DNA of 44,940 nucleotides from a virus, in the IMG/VR virus record IMGVR_UViG_3300037963_002293, positions 25,356 to 70,295 of that record; one strand, 5' to 3'. Shown here piece after piece: positions 1 to 9,045 of this stretch. Both the position numbers and the translations under genes were made by a program. The notes beneath the pieces are model-generated. The model was not told the origin of the DNA, ran no database searches, and saw nothing but the letters and a program-made list of their open reading frames with translations. Within the stretch, counting starts at the first letter, position 1. The number at the start of each line of letters is the position of its first letter.

Positions 1-890
1 CCATAATCACTACCACTACCATCCCCGTTTGCTGCACCATCAAGGACTAGGGCAGCTGTTCCTCCATTTGTTGATCCAACTAAAAGACTATGATAGTTAG
101 GACCACCAGTTACAAGGTTGTAACCAGCAGGATTACTTACTCCTCCGTGAATTGTACTATCAGAAGTTATACGAAGTTGTTCTGAAAAACTTATATCTGC
201 ATCTGCACTACCACTTGCTGCGCTCTCAAAAATCCATGTTCTACCAGGACTATTAACTCTAAGTCTTGCTGCAGTATCTGCATATCTATATTTCCAGTTA
301 CCACCAGAATGTCTATAAGCGTTATGTAAAAATTGAGTATCTGCTGTTGCAGTTGCAGTACTATAACTTGCTAATCCACCACCAGCACCAAGTTGAATTA
401 AATCATATTGAGTAGCAAGATCGGAATTTGATTTAACTGTTAAACCATCTTTCGCAACAATTAAGTTTGCTTTACTATCTCTAATCTCAAGATTTCCTAC
501 TGGATTATTAGTTCCAATACCAACCAGACCAGCAGAATTTATATGAAGTACCTCTCCAACTCCCCCAATGTAAAGTCCTACAGTTGAACCCTGCATACCA
601 ACTGGTTTGAATGCAGAAGTAGCTCTATTATAAGAAACAATCGCCTGACCGCTACCTGGATTAAACTCCAACCCATTATTATTAAGAACTACGGCAAGCT
701 GTCCTTGTGGATCGTTAGTTCCAATACCAAGTCTACTATTCTTTAATGTAAGTATATCAGTAACACTTCCAGCATTGCCATAACCTAACCTTACCGTACC
801 ATCTGGTGATGCTGGTTGATAAAGTGTATAGTTATTAGCTGCGGTCCCATCTTGACCAACTTGTAAATTGTTAACCTTTAATGTGCTCAC
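1..890 (-). CDS. tail-fibre-like structural protein, 3' part missing (window edge)
   Basis: The reading frame is open from a GTG at 888-890 to the left edge, 296 codons without a stop. It begins MSTLKVNNLQVGQDG, an opening I associate with cyanophage fibre-like proteins. It contains the repeated fibre motifs GIGTNDP, GIGTNNP and EQLRITSD that also occur in the fibre genes at 1257-5189 and 5547-7736. No ATG start fits. A late-promoter box (GATAAATA, 911-918) lies 21 bases upstream, which supports the GTG. The Shine-Dalgarno sequence is weak. Role inferred: virion fibre or fibre-associated protein. The receptor-binding end, if it has one, lies outside the window. Confidence 0.75.
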   Translation of the reverse strand, partial: MSTLKVNNLQVGQDGTAANNYTLYQPASPDGTVRLGYGNAGSVTDILTLKNSRLGIGTNDPQGQLAVVLNNNGLEFNPGSGQAIVSYNRATSAFKPVGMQGSTVGLYIGGVGEVLHINSAGLVGIGTNNPVGNLEIRDSKANLIVAKDGLTVKSNSDLATQYDLIQLGAGGGLASYSTATATADTQFLHNAYRHSGGNWKYRYADTAARLRVNSPGRTWIFESAASGSADADISFSEQLRITSDSTIHGGVSNPAGYNLVTGGPNYHSLLVGSTNGGTAALVLDGAANGDGSGSDY

Positions 891-910
891 AGTATTACCG
901 CTTTATTGAT

Positions 911-918
911 TATTTATC
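911..918 (-). promoter_or_regulatory. T4-type late promoter box (GATAAATA)
   Basis: Minus-strand GATAAATA, matching the NATAAATA late consensus, sits 21 bases before the GTG of the window-edge fibre gene and overlaps the stop of the 98-aa gene. Assignment rests on motif and position only. Confidence 0.55.
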
Positions 919-1213
919 ACTCTTCTGGTGATGATGATTTATCAGCAATCAACTTTGCTTTCCATGCATCTTTAACGGATTGAGTCCAAACAGCATTACA
1001 AATTGCCTGAACATCAGCATCTTGTCCAGAGATATCAGTATCTACTAGATTATTGTCAGCGTCTAATGTTCCTGGTTGGAGAGTATTACGATTAAATGAT
1101 CGAGCAATTTCGATGCCATCTCTCTCAACAATATCGGCTCTACGAACTTGAACTATTTTGTATTGACCAACGACTTCAATCTTGTCGTTTTCAAATCTTT
1201 CAGTAAGTGCCAT
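917..1213 (-). CDS. small conserved-looking structural-region protein (98 aa)
   Basis: 98-residue acidic protein with no membrane segment or signal peptide. It starts MALTERFENDKIEVV and is preceded by a good Shine-Dalgarno (GGAGG about 9 bases upstream). I do not recognise a named family. It lies between two long fibre genes and has its own late-type promoter box upstream, so a virion or fibre-assembly role is likely. The C-terminal half (VWTQSVKDAWKAKL) has the short W/K-rich pattern of fibre-associated assembly proteins such as its neighbour at 5218-5529, but the similarity is too short to name it. Function unknown. Confidence 0.75.
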   Translation of the reverse strand: MALTERFENDKIEVVGQYKIVQVRRADIVERDGIEIARSFNRNTLQPGTLDADNNLVDTDISGQDADVQAICNAVWTQSVKDAWKAKLIADKSSSPEE

Positions 1214-1250
1214 TAGGGAAGTCCTCCAGACTAAACAGGTTTAGGCGTAC

Positions 1251-1258
1251 TATTTATT
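1251..1258 (-). promoter_or_regulatory. late promoter box (AATAAATA)
   Basis: Minus-strand AATAAATA 37 bases before the ATG of the 98-aa gene, at the stop codon of the 1310-aa fibre gene. It fits NATAAATA. Confidence 0.5.
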
Positions 1259-4200
1259 ATGGTGTGACGTAACTAATAGCAAATGCAATTTCATCGTTTG
1301 CTGCAGGATTAAGTCCTCCAAGTGCATGAAGATTAAGTATTTTCAGAGTGGTTGTTCCTTCAGTTACATGAATAGGGACTGCTTTATAATAATTACCACT
1401 TCCAGCACTAGCATCATAGTAGAAACAATTTGCTCCAGCTCTACCTTGTTCAGTTGTTGATTGTACTGTGAAAGGTAAATTCGTTATACTTGTATTACCA
1501 CTAGGTGAGCTTACACTTGAAATTCTGATTTGTCCACTGATGTGAACAAGACGACCAATTCTTGTATAAGATAGAGTATTATAACCACTATTTAAAGTAA
1601 TAGATCCTGTATTGGGAGAAATAGTTGGATCAAATGTGCCTTCTTCATACTCATCTATTGTATTAGCTGATGCATTTCCACCAATAGCAACACTACCACT
1701 AAACCATGCTGATCCATTGCTACCATTAATTCCAATGTTGTTAGTGCCAGCTAAATTACCTCCCAAATAGAGATCACCATCTGTTTGTAATCCAGAGTGC
1801 CAAGTATTTGATGATGAATTTTTAGCTGCCCAAACATAATTATATGAAGCTATACTAGTTCCAGTCTGGAACCAAGATGAAGTGCTAGAGTTCTGTAAGT
1901 TAACCCCTGTTGCTTGTATTGAACCCTGAGTTATAATGTTTCCATTACCAGAATCAATGGAACATCTAGCATTCGATATAAGTTCACCTGATGTTGCAAC
2001 TAAAAGAGAACCATATTGACTAATTCTTGTATCAAGACCAGAAGGTCTATTTTTACCTTTAAACTGTGCGCTACCATTAAAATCTACAGTAAGTACGTTT
2101 GTTGTCCTAATTGTAAAATTATAATTTTCAGCTCTAAATTGAGCACCCGCCCATCCATCAGTAGTAATAGATCTTAAAACAATATTTTCTTGAGTACCAC
2201 TTCCGCGAGACAGTACATTAAGAGCAGCAGTACCTCCAGCAGATGGCACAACAGCATTTATCGTTGCAAATGCTGCTTTAGCATCTGCTATACTTGATGT
2301 GCCTGCATCTCCATAAGCACGAATATGACCATCAGAATCTATGCGAAGTCTTTCTGTTGGTGAATCACCATCACTACCATCATTAGTTCTAAACATCAAA
2401 ACGCCTTTTTCATCATCGGCAGTACCCTCATGATGTGACCCAATACTAGCAAGGGTGGTTCTTTCACCACCACTCTGTCTTCCAGAGAATAATAAATTAC
2501 CACTTCTTGCACCAGCAGAATCATCAGCTGTTGAATTAATTATTGCGAGGTCATTAGCAGAATTTCCTTTATAGATTTCAAGTGCAGAACTACTAATTCT
2601 ATCAGTTAGACCATTATGACCGATCAATATTTTTCCGTCTGCATCAATAGCAAACCTTTCCGCCATATTGACATAGGTTGCCATTCTATTGTCACTAAAT
2701 TGATACACAATGTATCCGGCCAAGGAATCAAAGAATGATGTTCCCTTTGAGAATGCTAAGCGAGCATCTTGATTACTTGCAGCAGCAATAGTGATACCAC
2801 CTCTATGTCCTGAACCAGTATGACCAACAACTAGATCATCAGCATTTGCATTTCCGTAGACAGTAGAACCACCACCCATAATTACTCGGCCATCAGAGAG
2901 AATACGCATTCTCTCTGTTCCTTCTGTAGTTACCTTAAAGTGACCATCAGAACCTGTATCTACTACTTCTGCTTCAGTATTACCTTCAGAAATCTTATCC
3001 GATGAACCACCGCCACCGCCACTGGATACTGTTGCCCAAGATAAATTTCCTGATCCATCAGTCTGTAATACCTGATTGGCATTTCCATCATCATCTGGGA
3101 GAGTTAATGTATAACTTGCAGCTGCACTATGTGGAGGTGATTTAATTTTTACACCATGACTATTTGCAGAACAATTAAGTTGTAGTATTCCATCATTACC
3201 GCCAGCACCTTTAACCTCCACAACACCAGTTCCATTTGGTGTGAGTTTGATATTACCATTAGTTGTGCTTGTGTTAATCTCACTAGCTTGCACATCAAGA
3301 TTTCCACCAAGTTGTGGTGTTGTATCTTCAACGACATTAGAGATTCCTGATCCGCCACCACCAGTACTAACAGAACCATCTGCCATCAAATATTGAGAAG
3401 ATGTTCCGCCAGATTTAACAAAAGAAGTAGCAGTTAGTGCTCCTGTGAGTGTAGCACCAGCATAAGTGGTTTCAAGTCTCTTGGTATTATCGTAATAAAG
3501 TTCTACTCCACCATTTGCTTGAGCAACAACACTATTTTCGCCAGATGGAGATTGTATTCTTAAATTACTTCCATTAGCACCACGAATGTAAAAATCGCCG
3601 GTAGTATTATCAATATATGAACCACCACTAGCATGATATAGTTGTAAGTCATCACCAGTACCAACTTTAATCTTCTGATCATCACCAAGACTCAGTTCAG
3701 TTCCATTGATAAGTTGAAGTTCATCTTGATTCCATCTAGCACTAATGTTGTTAGATCCATTCTTTCTGTGAGCGATCTCAATAATACCATCTTCAGAACC
3801 ATTGGTGGGGTCACCAATCTTACCTGTAATTTTGGCATAAAGACGAGTTGCACCGGTACTGCTTTCACCTTGAAACTTAATCTGTCCAATATAATCGGCA
3901 TTAGCAGGTGAAGAACTATTTCTGTATAGAGAAAGTTCTGGACCTGCAGAATTTCCACTATCCGTAGAAGTGATAGTAGCATTACCAGTAATATCAATAT
4001 TACCAGTTCCAGTTATATTTTTACTATTAATATCTAAATTGCCACCAAGTTGTGGACTAGTGTCATCGACAAGATCGGAGAGACCTCCACCTCCTCCACT
4101 GCCAGTTTGATCTGCAACCCAAGCATAATCAGAACCATTCCAACTTAAAATTTGACCAGAAGAAGCTCCACCAGTATTAAGATGGTTATCTACATCAGAG

Positions 4201-5189
4201 TTTCCATAGGAACCACCTCCACCTGATATTGTTGTCCAAGTGGGAGCAGCACCAGAACCGCCAGATGTTAATACTTGACCAGCAGTACCATAATTAGCAC
4301 CACCAAGACCAATTTGTCCAGAAGGACCAATACGAAGTCTTTCATTTCCGCCATTAGTTCTAAATAAAATTGGGGTTGATGTTCTTGTGGTTAAATACAG
4401 TCCACTAGTGGCGGCAAAGATATCACCAATAAGTGTTCCATTTGCTTCAAGATCAATTTCTCCACCATTTGTTCCATTAATAGTAAGTGTAGTGTAGTTG
4501 GTGTAACTATTGGGAGAAGGTGTTCCCAATGACACGTTACCAACAGAATCTATACGAAGTCTAGTTAAAGTTTCACTTCCATTCTGTGAATATACTCTGA
4601 AACCTCCGTGAGATGTATTATTTCGAGTTACGATATAAGAATCACCACCATTATGTGCCAACATAACATGCTGGTTTGTCCCATCCGTATCACTTATTTG
4701 TAATGTTGGGTCTCCTGAACCCGACATATGAAAACCAATTCCACTGAAATTGGTTTGTTGGATTTGACCAGTAGAAGTTATACGAAGTCTTTCATCACCT
4801 TCTGTAGTTACCTTAAAGTGACCATCGGAACCTGTATCTACTACCTCTGCTTCGGTATTACCCTCAGACATCTTATCTGAGACTCCTCCGCCTCCTCCAC
4901 TGGAATTATTAGTCCAACTTAAATTTCCTGATCCATCAGTCTGCAATACTTGTCCACTACTACCAGCTGTACCTGGAAGTGTGAATGTAACGTTACCAAT
5001 AAAGTCACTGTGAGGAGGTGCTTTTAAAGATGCATAATGAGCATTACTCGATTCACAAAATAAACGCATTTCTGACTGAGCACCGGTATTTTTAATACCA
5101 AGTACTCCACTAGATACCGCTAAGATATCAGTTCCGTTTATCTGTAGATAACCGTCGTTAGCTTGTCCAGCTCTAAATCCTGCGCTCAT
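1257..5189 (-). CDS. long tail-fibre protein with glycine hinges and internal module duplication (1310 aa)
   Basis: A 1,310-residue fibre-like protein. It is built from short beta-rich modules (LRITSTGQI, LRIGPSGQI, ERLRIDSDG) separated by flexible SGGGGG linkers at about residues 97-102, 320, 365, 655 and 735. A module of about 95 residues (LTLP...VLQTDGSGNLSW...GGGGG...EGNTEAEVVDTGSDGHFK) occurs twice, near residues 50-145 and 675-770. The C-terminal 115 residues start NTIDEYEEGTFDPT and contain YTRIGRLVHISGQI, a compact end domain I associate with phage fibre tips and which probably contacts the host surface. No S74 chaperone motif is seen. A late box (GATAAATA) lies just upstream. Virion role inferred from family character and neighbourhood. 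Confidence 0.85.
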   Translation of the reverse strand: MSAGFRAGQANDGYLQINGTDILAVSSGVLGIKNTGAQSEMRLFCESSNAHYASLKAPPHSDFIGNVTFTLPGTAGSSGQVLQTDGSGNLSWTNNSSGGGGGVSDKMSEGNTEAEVVDTGSDGHFKVTTEGDERLRITSTGQIQQTNFSGIGFHMSGSGDPTLQISDTDGTNQHVMLAHNGGDSYIVTRNNTSHGGFRVYSQNGSETLTRLRIDSVGNVSLGTPSPNSYTNYTTLTINGTNGGEIDLEANGTLIGDIFAATSGLYLTTRTSTPILFRTNGGNERLRIGPSGQIGLGGANYGTAGQVLTSGGSGAAPTWTTISGGGGSYGNSDVDNHLNTGGASSGQILSWNGSDYAWVADQTGSGGGGGLSDLVDDTSPQLGGNLDINSKNITGTGNIDITGNATITSTDSGNSAGPELSLYRNSSSPANADYIGQIKFQGESSTGATRLYAKITGKIGDPTNGSEDGIIEIAHRKNGSNNISARWNQDELQLINGTELSLGDDQKIKVGTGDDLQLYHASGGSYIDNTTGDFYIRGANGSNLRIQSPSGENSVVAQANGGVELYYDNTKRLETTYAGATLTGALTATSFVKSGGTSSQYLMADGSVSTGGGGSGISNVVEDTTPQLGGNLDVQASEINTSTTNGNIKLTPNGTGVVEVKGAGGNDGILQLNCSANSHGVKIKSPPHSAAASYTLTLPDDDGNANQVLQTDGSGNLSWATVSSGGGGGSSDKISEGNTEAEVVDTGSDGHFKVTTEGTERMRILSDGRVIMGGGSTVYGNANADDLVVGHTGSGHRGGITIAAASNQDARLAFSKGTSFFDSLAGYIVYQFSDNRMATYVNMAERFAIDADGKILIGHNGLTDRISSSALEIYKGNSANDLAIINSTADDSAGARSGNLLFSGRQSGGERTTLASIGSHHEGTADDEKGVLMFRTNDGSDGDSPTERLRIDSDGHIRAYGDAGTSSIADAKAAFATINAVVPSAGGTAALNVLSRGSGTQENIVLRSITTDGWAGAQFRAENYNFTIRTTNVLTVDFNGSAQFKGKNRPSGLDTRISQYGSLLVATSGELISNARCSIDSGNGNIITQGSIQATGVNLQNSSTSSWFQTGTSIASYNYVWAAKNSSSNTWHSGLQTDGDLYLGGNLAGTNNIGINGSNGSAWFSGSVAIGGNASANTIDEYEEGTFDPTISPNTGSITLNSGYNTLSYTRIGRLVHISGQIRISSVSSPSGNTSITNLPFTVQSTTEQGRAGANCFYYDASAGSGNYYKAVPIHVTEGTTTLKILNLHALGGLNPAANDEIAFAISYVTP
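2921..3025 (-). repeat. intragenic direct repeat, copy 2 (in fibre gene)
   Basis: 105 bases nearly identical, without gaps, to 4799-4903 in the same gene and frame. It encodes a glycine hinge plus EGNTEAEVVDTGSDGHFK (residues about 722-757). Most differences are at third codon positions. Confidence 0.9.
4799..4903 (-). repeat. intragenic direct repeat, copy 1 (in fibre gene)
   Basis: Partner of 2921-3025, encoding residues about 96-131. Weaker similarity continues on the N-terminal side (VLQTDGSGNLSW in both copies), so the duplicated unit is about 95 residues. Confidence 0.9.
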
Positions 5190-5210
5190 TTTATTAGTTC
5201 TTTATAGTTG

Positions 5211-5218
5211 TATTTATC
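5211..5218 (-). promoter_or_regulatory. late promoter box (GATAAATA)
   Basis: Minus-strand GATAAATA 22 bases before the ATG of the 1310-aa fibre gene, in the gap after the 103-aa gene, touching its stop codon. Confidence 0.55.
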
Positions 5219-5529
5219 TATGGTTTAACTGGCCAGGTTACATTACCTAAACCATTTGCTGTATCCCAAGTTGGATTAGGATTGTCTTGTGGAGCATCAC
5301 GTAATGATTGACGATATGTTTTCCACTTATCTCTAGTCGCTTTGGGAATATCAGGATTCTGAGTCCAGTCAGTTTCTGCTAACTTTTTGTCTCTAACCGC
5401 TCTCAACCATGCCATTGGTTTTTCATCATCATATGACCATTCAACAGTTAAGTCGCTGAATTGTGCTATATTACGTGGAACCAGATCTTTTTGTGCTTCG
5501 ATTTCTGCTTGTAGTTCTTCCTCTGTCAT
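5218..5529 (-). CDS. fibre-region tail assembly chaperone-like protein (103 aa)
   Basis: 103 residues with the pattern AVRDKKLAETDWTQNPDIP followed by TRDKWKTYRQSLRD and a C-terminal tryptophan-proline tail (VTWPVKP). This is the signature of the small phage tail/fibre assembly chaperone family (Phage_tail_APC type: RD..L..TDWTQ..D.P...W..YRQ.LRD). Such proteins sit next to fibre genes and are thought to help fibres fold or attach. Here it lies between two long fibre genes (17 bases from the upstream one, 28 from the downstream one), which agrees. It starts at ATG 5529 with AGGAG just upstream. Confidence 0.75.
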   Translation of the reverse strand: MTEEELQAEIEAQKDLVPRNIAQFSDLTVEWSYDDEKPMAWLRAVRDKKLAETDWTQNPDIPKATRDKWKTYRQSLRDAPQDNPNPTWDTANGLGNVTWPVKP

Positions 5530-5546
5530 TTTAACTCTCCTATTAA

Positions 5547-7736
5547 TTAAGGTGTAGTTCTGTCTACAGTAACGTTATTAATACCACCTCTTGGCATATT
5601 TATTCTAAAGTGGCACATAGAACTATTAGAATATGCAATATTAGATAACTTGAACAGAACATCAGTAGTTCCGCCACTATGAGACCAACTAGGAGTTGCG
5701 CCACCATACGCTGATTGATGATTAGTGCCACTATATAATGTATTTCCGTTTGCTGAGTAGAATGATATGTATGCAACACCAGTAACTCCATGGTCCACTT
5801 GGTATCCACCACCACTAAAATAATCAATGCTTATTGAAGGAGCATTAGAACTTCTAGAAAATTTCAATTGTATTGAAGTATTTGTAGAGTGTTGATAAAA
5901 TTCACAGGAAAACTCAAGGTAATAACGTGTCCTGACCATTGCTCCTACGAACATAGCGGCAGATCCCGCAACAGTGACACCATATGGAATACTTTGGTCT
6001 TCTATAATATCAAGTTTAGTTTTAGGAGTTCCATATGATGCCGCCCCCATTCTTACATCACCATTGGATGCAATATTAACTTTTTCAGTATGAGCTGTAC
6101 CAAGTCTCAGACTATCATTGTTATGATAATACTCAATATATCCTTCATATCTGTCGTTACCTGATCCATCTGCACTATCACCAAAAGCAACAGTTCCAAA
6201 AGCACCAGTTCCGCTTGAGATAGTAATACCTCTATTTCCATTGCCATCTCCTACTTGTATGTCATCCATATTAGGATGAGCAGCTAAAGATGATTTGCCA
6301 ACAAGTAATTGACCTGTATTTAACAGTCGCATTCTCTCGCCCCATCCACCATTATAAGTTTCAAAGGCAAGATTACCACTTGCAGTTCTAGTACCAATAA
6401 CTGCTGTATTTTCATTGGTTCTTGTACCAATCCATAATCCTGCAGCAGAATTATTACTGGTAAGCGCACCGATAATACTGACTACTGAACGAGTATTTGA
6501 TATTCCGTGTCCATTATGTCCTTCACCTTGAATATAAAGTGTCTCATTACCAGCATTTGCTGACATACTTCCAGCAGTTACTATAGCAAGACCAGCATCT
6601 GCAGTCAGACGCATTTTTTCTGTTCCACCAGTTGTAGTAGTGTTTGTGGCAGTATAGAACGATAACTGTGTTGCAGCATTTACTAAAGAAGTACCACCCC
6701 CCATGTGGAGTTCATTGGCACTTGATCCAGATGTGCATCTAATAATACCAACAGGTTCTTCTGCATTTACATAGTGGGCACCAGCAAATCGTCCGTCTTT
6801 ATTTGCATTATTTGCCCTGTTTCCATTTCCATCACTACCTCCCATTATAATAGCCCAATCATTATTGGGAACATCAATACCTGCATAACCACATTTAGGA
6901 GTAGCAATTGCACCAGGTCCAACTAATATTCGCCCATTAGCATCTATACGAAGTTTTTCAGTAATATTTGTTTCACTACTACCAGCATTTGTATAAAAAG
7001 AAAGAGCACCATGCCAGTTATTACCCTTTCTAATACCTGCTACTTGTGCAGTTGTCCAAGTGGGGTAATCGCCATGGAACTGACCAAAAGATATAGCGGG
7101 ACCTGCATCATTTGAATTACTAGATGAGTAAGTTCCAAGTGTGGTTATTCTTAATGCTTCATTAACTGCACCATTTGAATGTGTTGACTGTGAGATAAGT
7201 TTACCATCAGAAGTTATACGAAGTCTTTCTGCACCACTTATAAACGCTCGAAAATCATCTCCTACTGCACCAATGCGAACAGTTGAATTTGCTGTTGTCC
7301 CACTTGCTTGGAAAGATATGAAAGCATCTGTCTGATTAGTTTCAAACAAACCTGCAATTGATGATCCACCAGTTTCATTAGAATGTAATTTAAAGTCTGG
7401 ACTATCAGTGCCGATGCCAACCTTGAGAGTAGCACCATCAAAGGTTGCAACATGAGCACCCCTTGCATAAATTTGTGTTTTATTTAATGTGGTAGATCCA
7501 GTCGAACCAAGTCTTGCTGCATAACCCCCTGAAATTGATGAAAAACCAACTACTGGGTGTCCTGCTACTTTAAGTCCTGTATCAGATTGAATTTCTCCAG
7601 CAACATCTAATGGCGTTCCAGGACTGCTAGTTGCAATACCAACACGGTTATTTACTGCATCAACTGTTAAAGTTGTACCATCAATTCCAATATCTGGTGC
7701 AAGAATACCAGTTGTTCCATTAATAGTTACTGCCAT
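5547..7736 (-). CDS. tail-fibre-like protein (729 aa)
   Basis: 729 residues beginning MAVTINGTTGILAPDIGIDG, an N-terminus I associate with cyanophage fibres. The body consists of repeated beta modules with the motifs GIATSSP, GIGTDSP, AERLRITSDGKL, EKLRIDANGRI and EKMRLTADAGL. These look like stacked trimeric fibre repeats. The last 150 residues are rich in aromatics and serine (SAMFVGAMVRTRYYLEF) and probably form a globular tip domain. It is almost contiguous with the 229-aa gene (one base between). Specific receptor or ligand unknown; a fibre role is inferred from motifs and context. Confidence 0.85.
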   Translation of the reverse strand: MAVTINGTTGILAPDIGIDGTTLTVDAVNNRVGIATSSPGTPLDVAGEIQSDTGLKVAGHPVVGFSSISGGYAARLGSTGSTTLNKTQIYARGAHVATFDGATLKVGIGTDSPDFKLHSNETGGSSIAGLFETNQTDAFISFQASGTTANSTVRIGAVGDDFRAFISGAERLRITSDGKLISQSTHSNGAVNEALRITTLGTYSSSNSNDAGPAISFGQFHGDYPTWTTAQVAGIRKGNNWHGALSFYTNAGSSETNITEKLRIDANGRILVGPGAIATPKCGYAGIDVPNNDWAIIMGGSDGNGNRANNANKDGRFAGAHYVNAEEPVGIIRCTSGSSANELHMGGGTSLVNAATQLSFYTATNTTTTGGTEKMRLTADAGLAIVTAGSMSANAGNETLYIQGEGHNGHGISNTRSVVSIIGALTSNNSAAGLWIGTRTNENTAVIGTRTASGNLAFETYNGGWGERMRLLNTGQLLVGKSSLAAHPNMDDIQVGDGNGNRGITISSGTGAFGTVAFGDSADGSGNDRYEGYIEYYHNNDSLRLGTAHTEKVNIASNGDVRMGAASYGTPKTKLDIIEDQSIPYGVTVAGSAAMFVGAMVRTRYYLEFSCEFYQHSTNTSIQLKFSRSSNAPSISIDYFSGGGYQVDHGVTGVAYISFYSANGNTLYSGTNHQSAYGGATPSWSHSGGTTDVLFKLSNIAYSNSSMCHFRINMPRGGINNVTVDRTTP

Positions 7737-7737
7737 G

Positions 7738-8427
7738 TTACACTACCGTCCATGTTGTTCCGTTAGGAATGGTTACCGTTGCACTATTATTTATTGTGAT
7801 GGGTCCTGCCGACATGGCATTTTTGTTAGTTGTAATTGTATAGTTCGTTGTCACATTAATATCATTCTCGTAAAATACAGAGTCTCCACCAGCACCAGAA
7901 GCACCGCCTAGACTACCCCAACTACTACCGTCATATCCTTCATATCTATTGAAGTTGGTATTGAAACGCAACATTCCAGTATTCGCTGAACCTGGTCTTT
8001 GTGCAGTCGTACCAGCAGGAATGTCAACATATCCATTACCATTGATACTTAAATTACCAGCTGCATCCCATGTTGGACCGGGTGCTGCAATCTTTGCAGA
8101 TGTTACTGATCCATCAGCAGCAGTACCGATATCAAGAACATGACCATATGAAATTATAAAACAATTCGTTCCAGCTGACGGCGCAACAGCAAAAATAATT
8201 TGATTGCCATTAATATAAAATCCTGTATTGCCAGTTCTATCAGGTTCTTGAAGAACACCACCAAGAGATACTATTAAGTGTTCTGATGATATAGCATAAA
8301 AATCTTGATCTACACCGTTTACTGTTCGGTGAAGATCAAAAGTATCTGTAGAACCATTAAAACCCGATTCAATATTTTTTAATACTATTACCTCACCAAA
8401 CGATGGTGTCCTTCCAATATATGCCAT
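7738..8427 (-). CDS. fibre-associated structural protein (229 aa)
   Basis: 229 residues. It starts MAYIGRTPSFGEVIVL, has a beta-rich N-terminal domain (DTFDLHR...LIVSLGGVLQEPD) and a collagen-like glycine/alanine hinge (GGASGAGG) before a short terminal domain. A fibre-type motif (RPGSANTGMLRFNTNFNRYEG, with trailing WGSLGG) occurs at about residues 143-175; this type recurs in many phage tail proteins. I read it as a virion fibre or collar protein. A NATAAATA box within its 3' end (7788-7795) might serve the next gene. Confidence 0.8.
   Translation of the reverse strand: MAYIGRTPSFGEVIVLKNIESGFNGSTDTFDLHRTVNGVDQDFYAISSEHLIVSLGGVLQEPDRTGNTGFYINGNQIIFAVAPSAGTNCFIISYGHVLDIGTAADGSVTSAKIAAPGPTWDAAGNLSINGNGYVDIPAGTTAQRPGSANTGMLRFNTNFNRYEGYDGSSWGSLGGASGAGGDSVFYENDINVTTNYTITTNKNAMSAGPITINNSATVTIPNGTTWTVV
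7788..7795 (-). promoter_or_regulatory. possible late promoter box inside coding sequence (AATAAATA)
   Basis: AATAAATA 52 bases before the ATG of the 729-aa fibre gene, within the 3' end of the 229-aa gene. Distance and coding location make it weaker than the intergenic boxes. Confidence 0.25.
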
Positions 8428-8435
8428 TACTTACC

Positions 8436-8762
8436 TCAGGTTTGTTCTAGGACACTGACAATAACATCTACGCTTGATGCTGTGTCTGAGACTATTTTTA
8501 TTGCATCTCCTGTCTGCAAAACGAATTTATTCCCAGCATTAAATTCAAAAGATGCTCCGTTGGGAATTGGAATATTTTTTACTAGAAAAACATCATCTCC
8601 AGATGCTTTATCAACTTTTAAATCAACGTTTATTTGATTACCTGTGATATTGGCAACGTTCAAACCAATAACAACTGCAACAGTAGCAGAAGGGACAGTA
8701 TATGCTGTCGCTTCAGATGTACCTACACCAGTATCTGTAAAACTTTTAAATATATTTGCCAT
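8436..8762 (-). CDS. small structural-region protein (108 aa)
   Basis: 108 residues, compact and beta-rich, beginning MANIFKSFTDTGVGTSEATA and containing NQINVDLKV and IPIPNGASFEFNAGNKFVLQ. The hydrophobic/polar alternation suggests a small beta-sandwich. I do not recognise a named family. It lies 8 bases downstream of the fibre-region gene at 7738-8427 in the map and 4 bases from the 72-aa gene on its other side. These short spacings argue for one late operon and a decoration or fibre-network role. Function otherwise unknown. Confidence 0.75.
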   Translation of the reverse strand: MANIFKSFTDTGVGTSEATAYTVPSATVAVVIGLNVANITGNQINVDLKVDKASGDDVFLVKNIPIPNGASFEFNAGNKFVLQTGDAIKIVSDTASSVDVIVSVLEQT

Positions 8763-8766
8763 GTTC

Positions 8767-8985
8767 TTATCCTAATGCGATTGCAAGAGCAAGAGCATCA
8801 TTTACTGCAGTATTTGTCGCTTGTCCACCTACATCTATGACGGTATCACTATTACTTCCATCACCTTTTCTAATATAAATTTTTCCGTCAGCAGTATTGA
8901 TTGCCAACTCTCTTAGAGATAAGTTGCTTAAAGAAGGTACTGCACTAGCAGTAGCACTAGACTTTAATTTGATTGTTGTTGCCAT
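8767..8985 (-). CDS. short fibre N-terminal-domain-like protein (72 aa)
   Basis: 72 residues starting MATTIKLKSSATASAVPSL and containing LRELAINTADGKIYIRKGDG. The L.ELA.NTADGK.Y.K pattern is a common phage tail-fibre attachment module, usually found at the N-terminus of much longer fibres. Here it stands alone with an alanine-rich tail (ALALAIALG). It could be a free adaptor binding the baseplate, or a remnant of a longer fibre. It is the first gene after the terminator/late-promoter region at 9023-9053, so it probably leads this late fibre operon. Confidence 0.75.
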   Translation of the reverse strand: MATTIKLKSSATASAVPSLSNLSLRELAINTADGKIYIRKGDGSNSDTVIDVGGQATNTAVNDALALAIALG

Positions 8986-9022
8986 TTAGCTCAACTCCGA
9001 ATAAAGGTATATACCTACAAAA

Positions 9023-9044
9023 AAGAGGGATATATATCCCTCTT
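9023..9044 (-). terminator. intrinsic terminator after the 195-aa gene
   Basis: Perfect 8-bp inverted repeat AAGAGGGA/TCCCTCTT around a TATATA loop, followed on the minus strand by a run of T (9018-9024). It lies 5 bases beyond the stop at 9049. Confidence 0.85.
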
Positions 9045-9045
9045 C

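Noticed and set aside
1257-7736. Repeated short motifs in fibre genes as a possible CRISPR or tandem array
   Set aside because: Repeats are in frame, irregularly spaced and encode fibre modules; no regular spacers.
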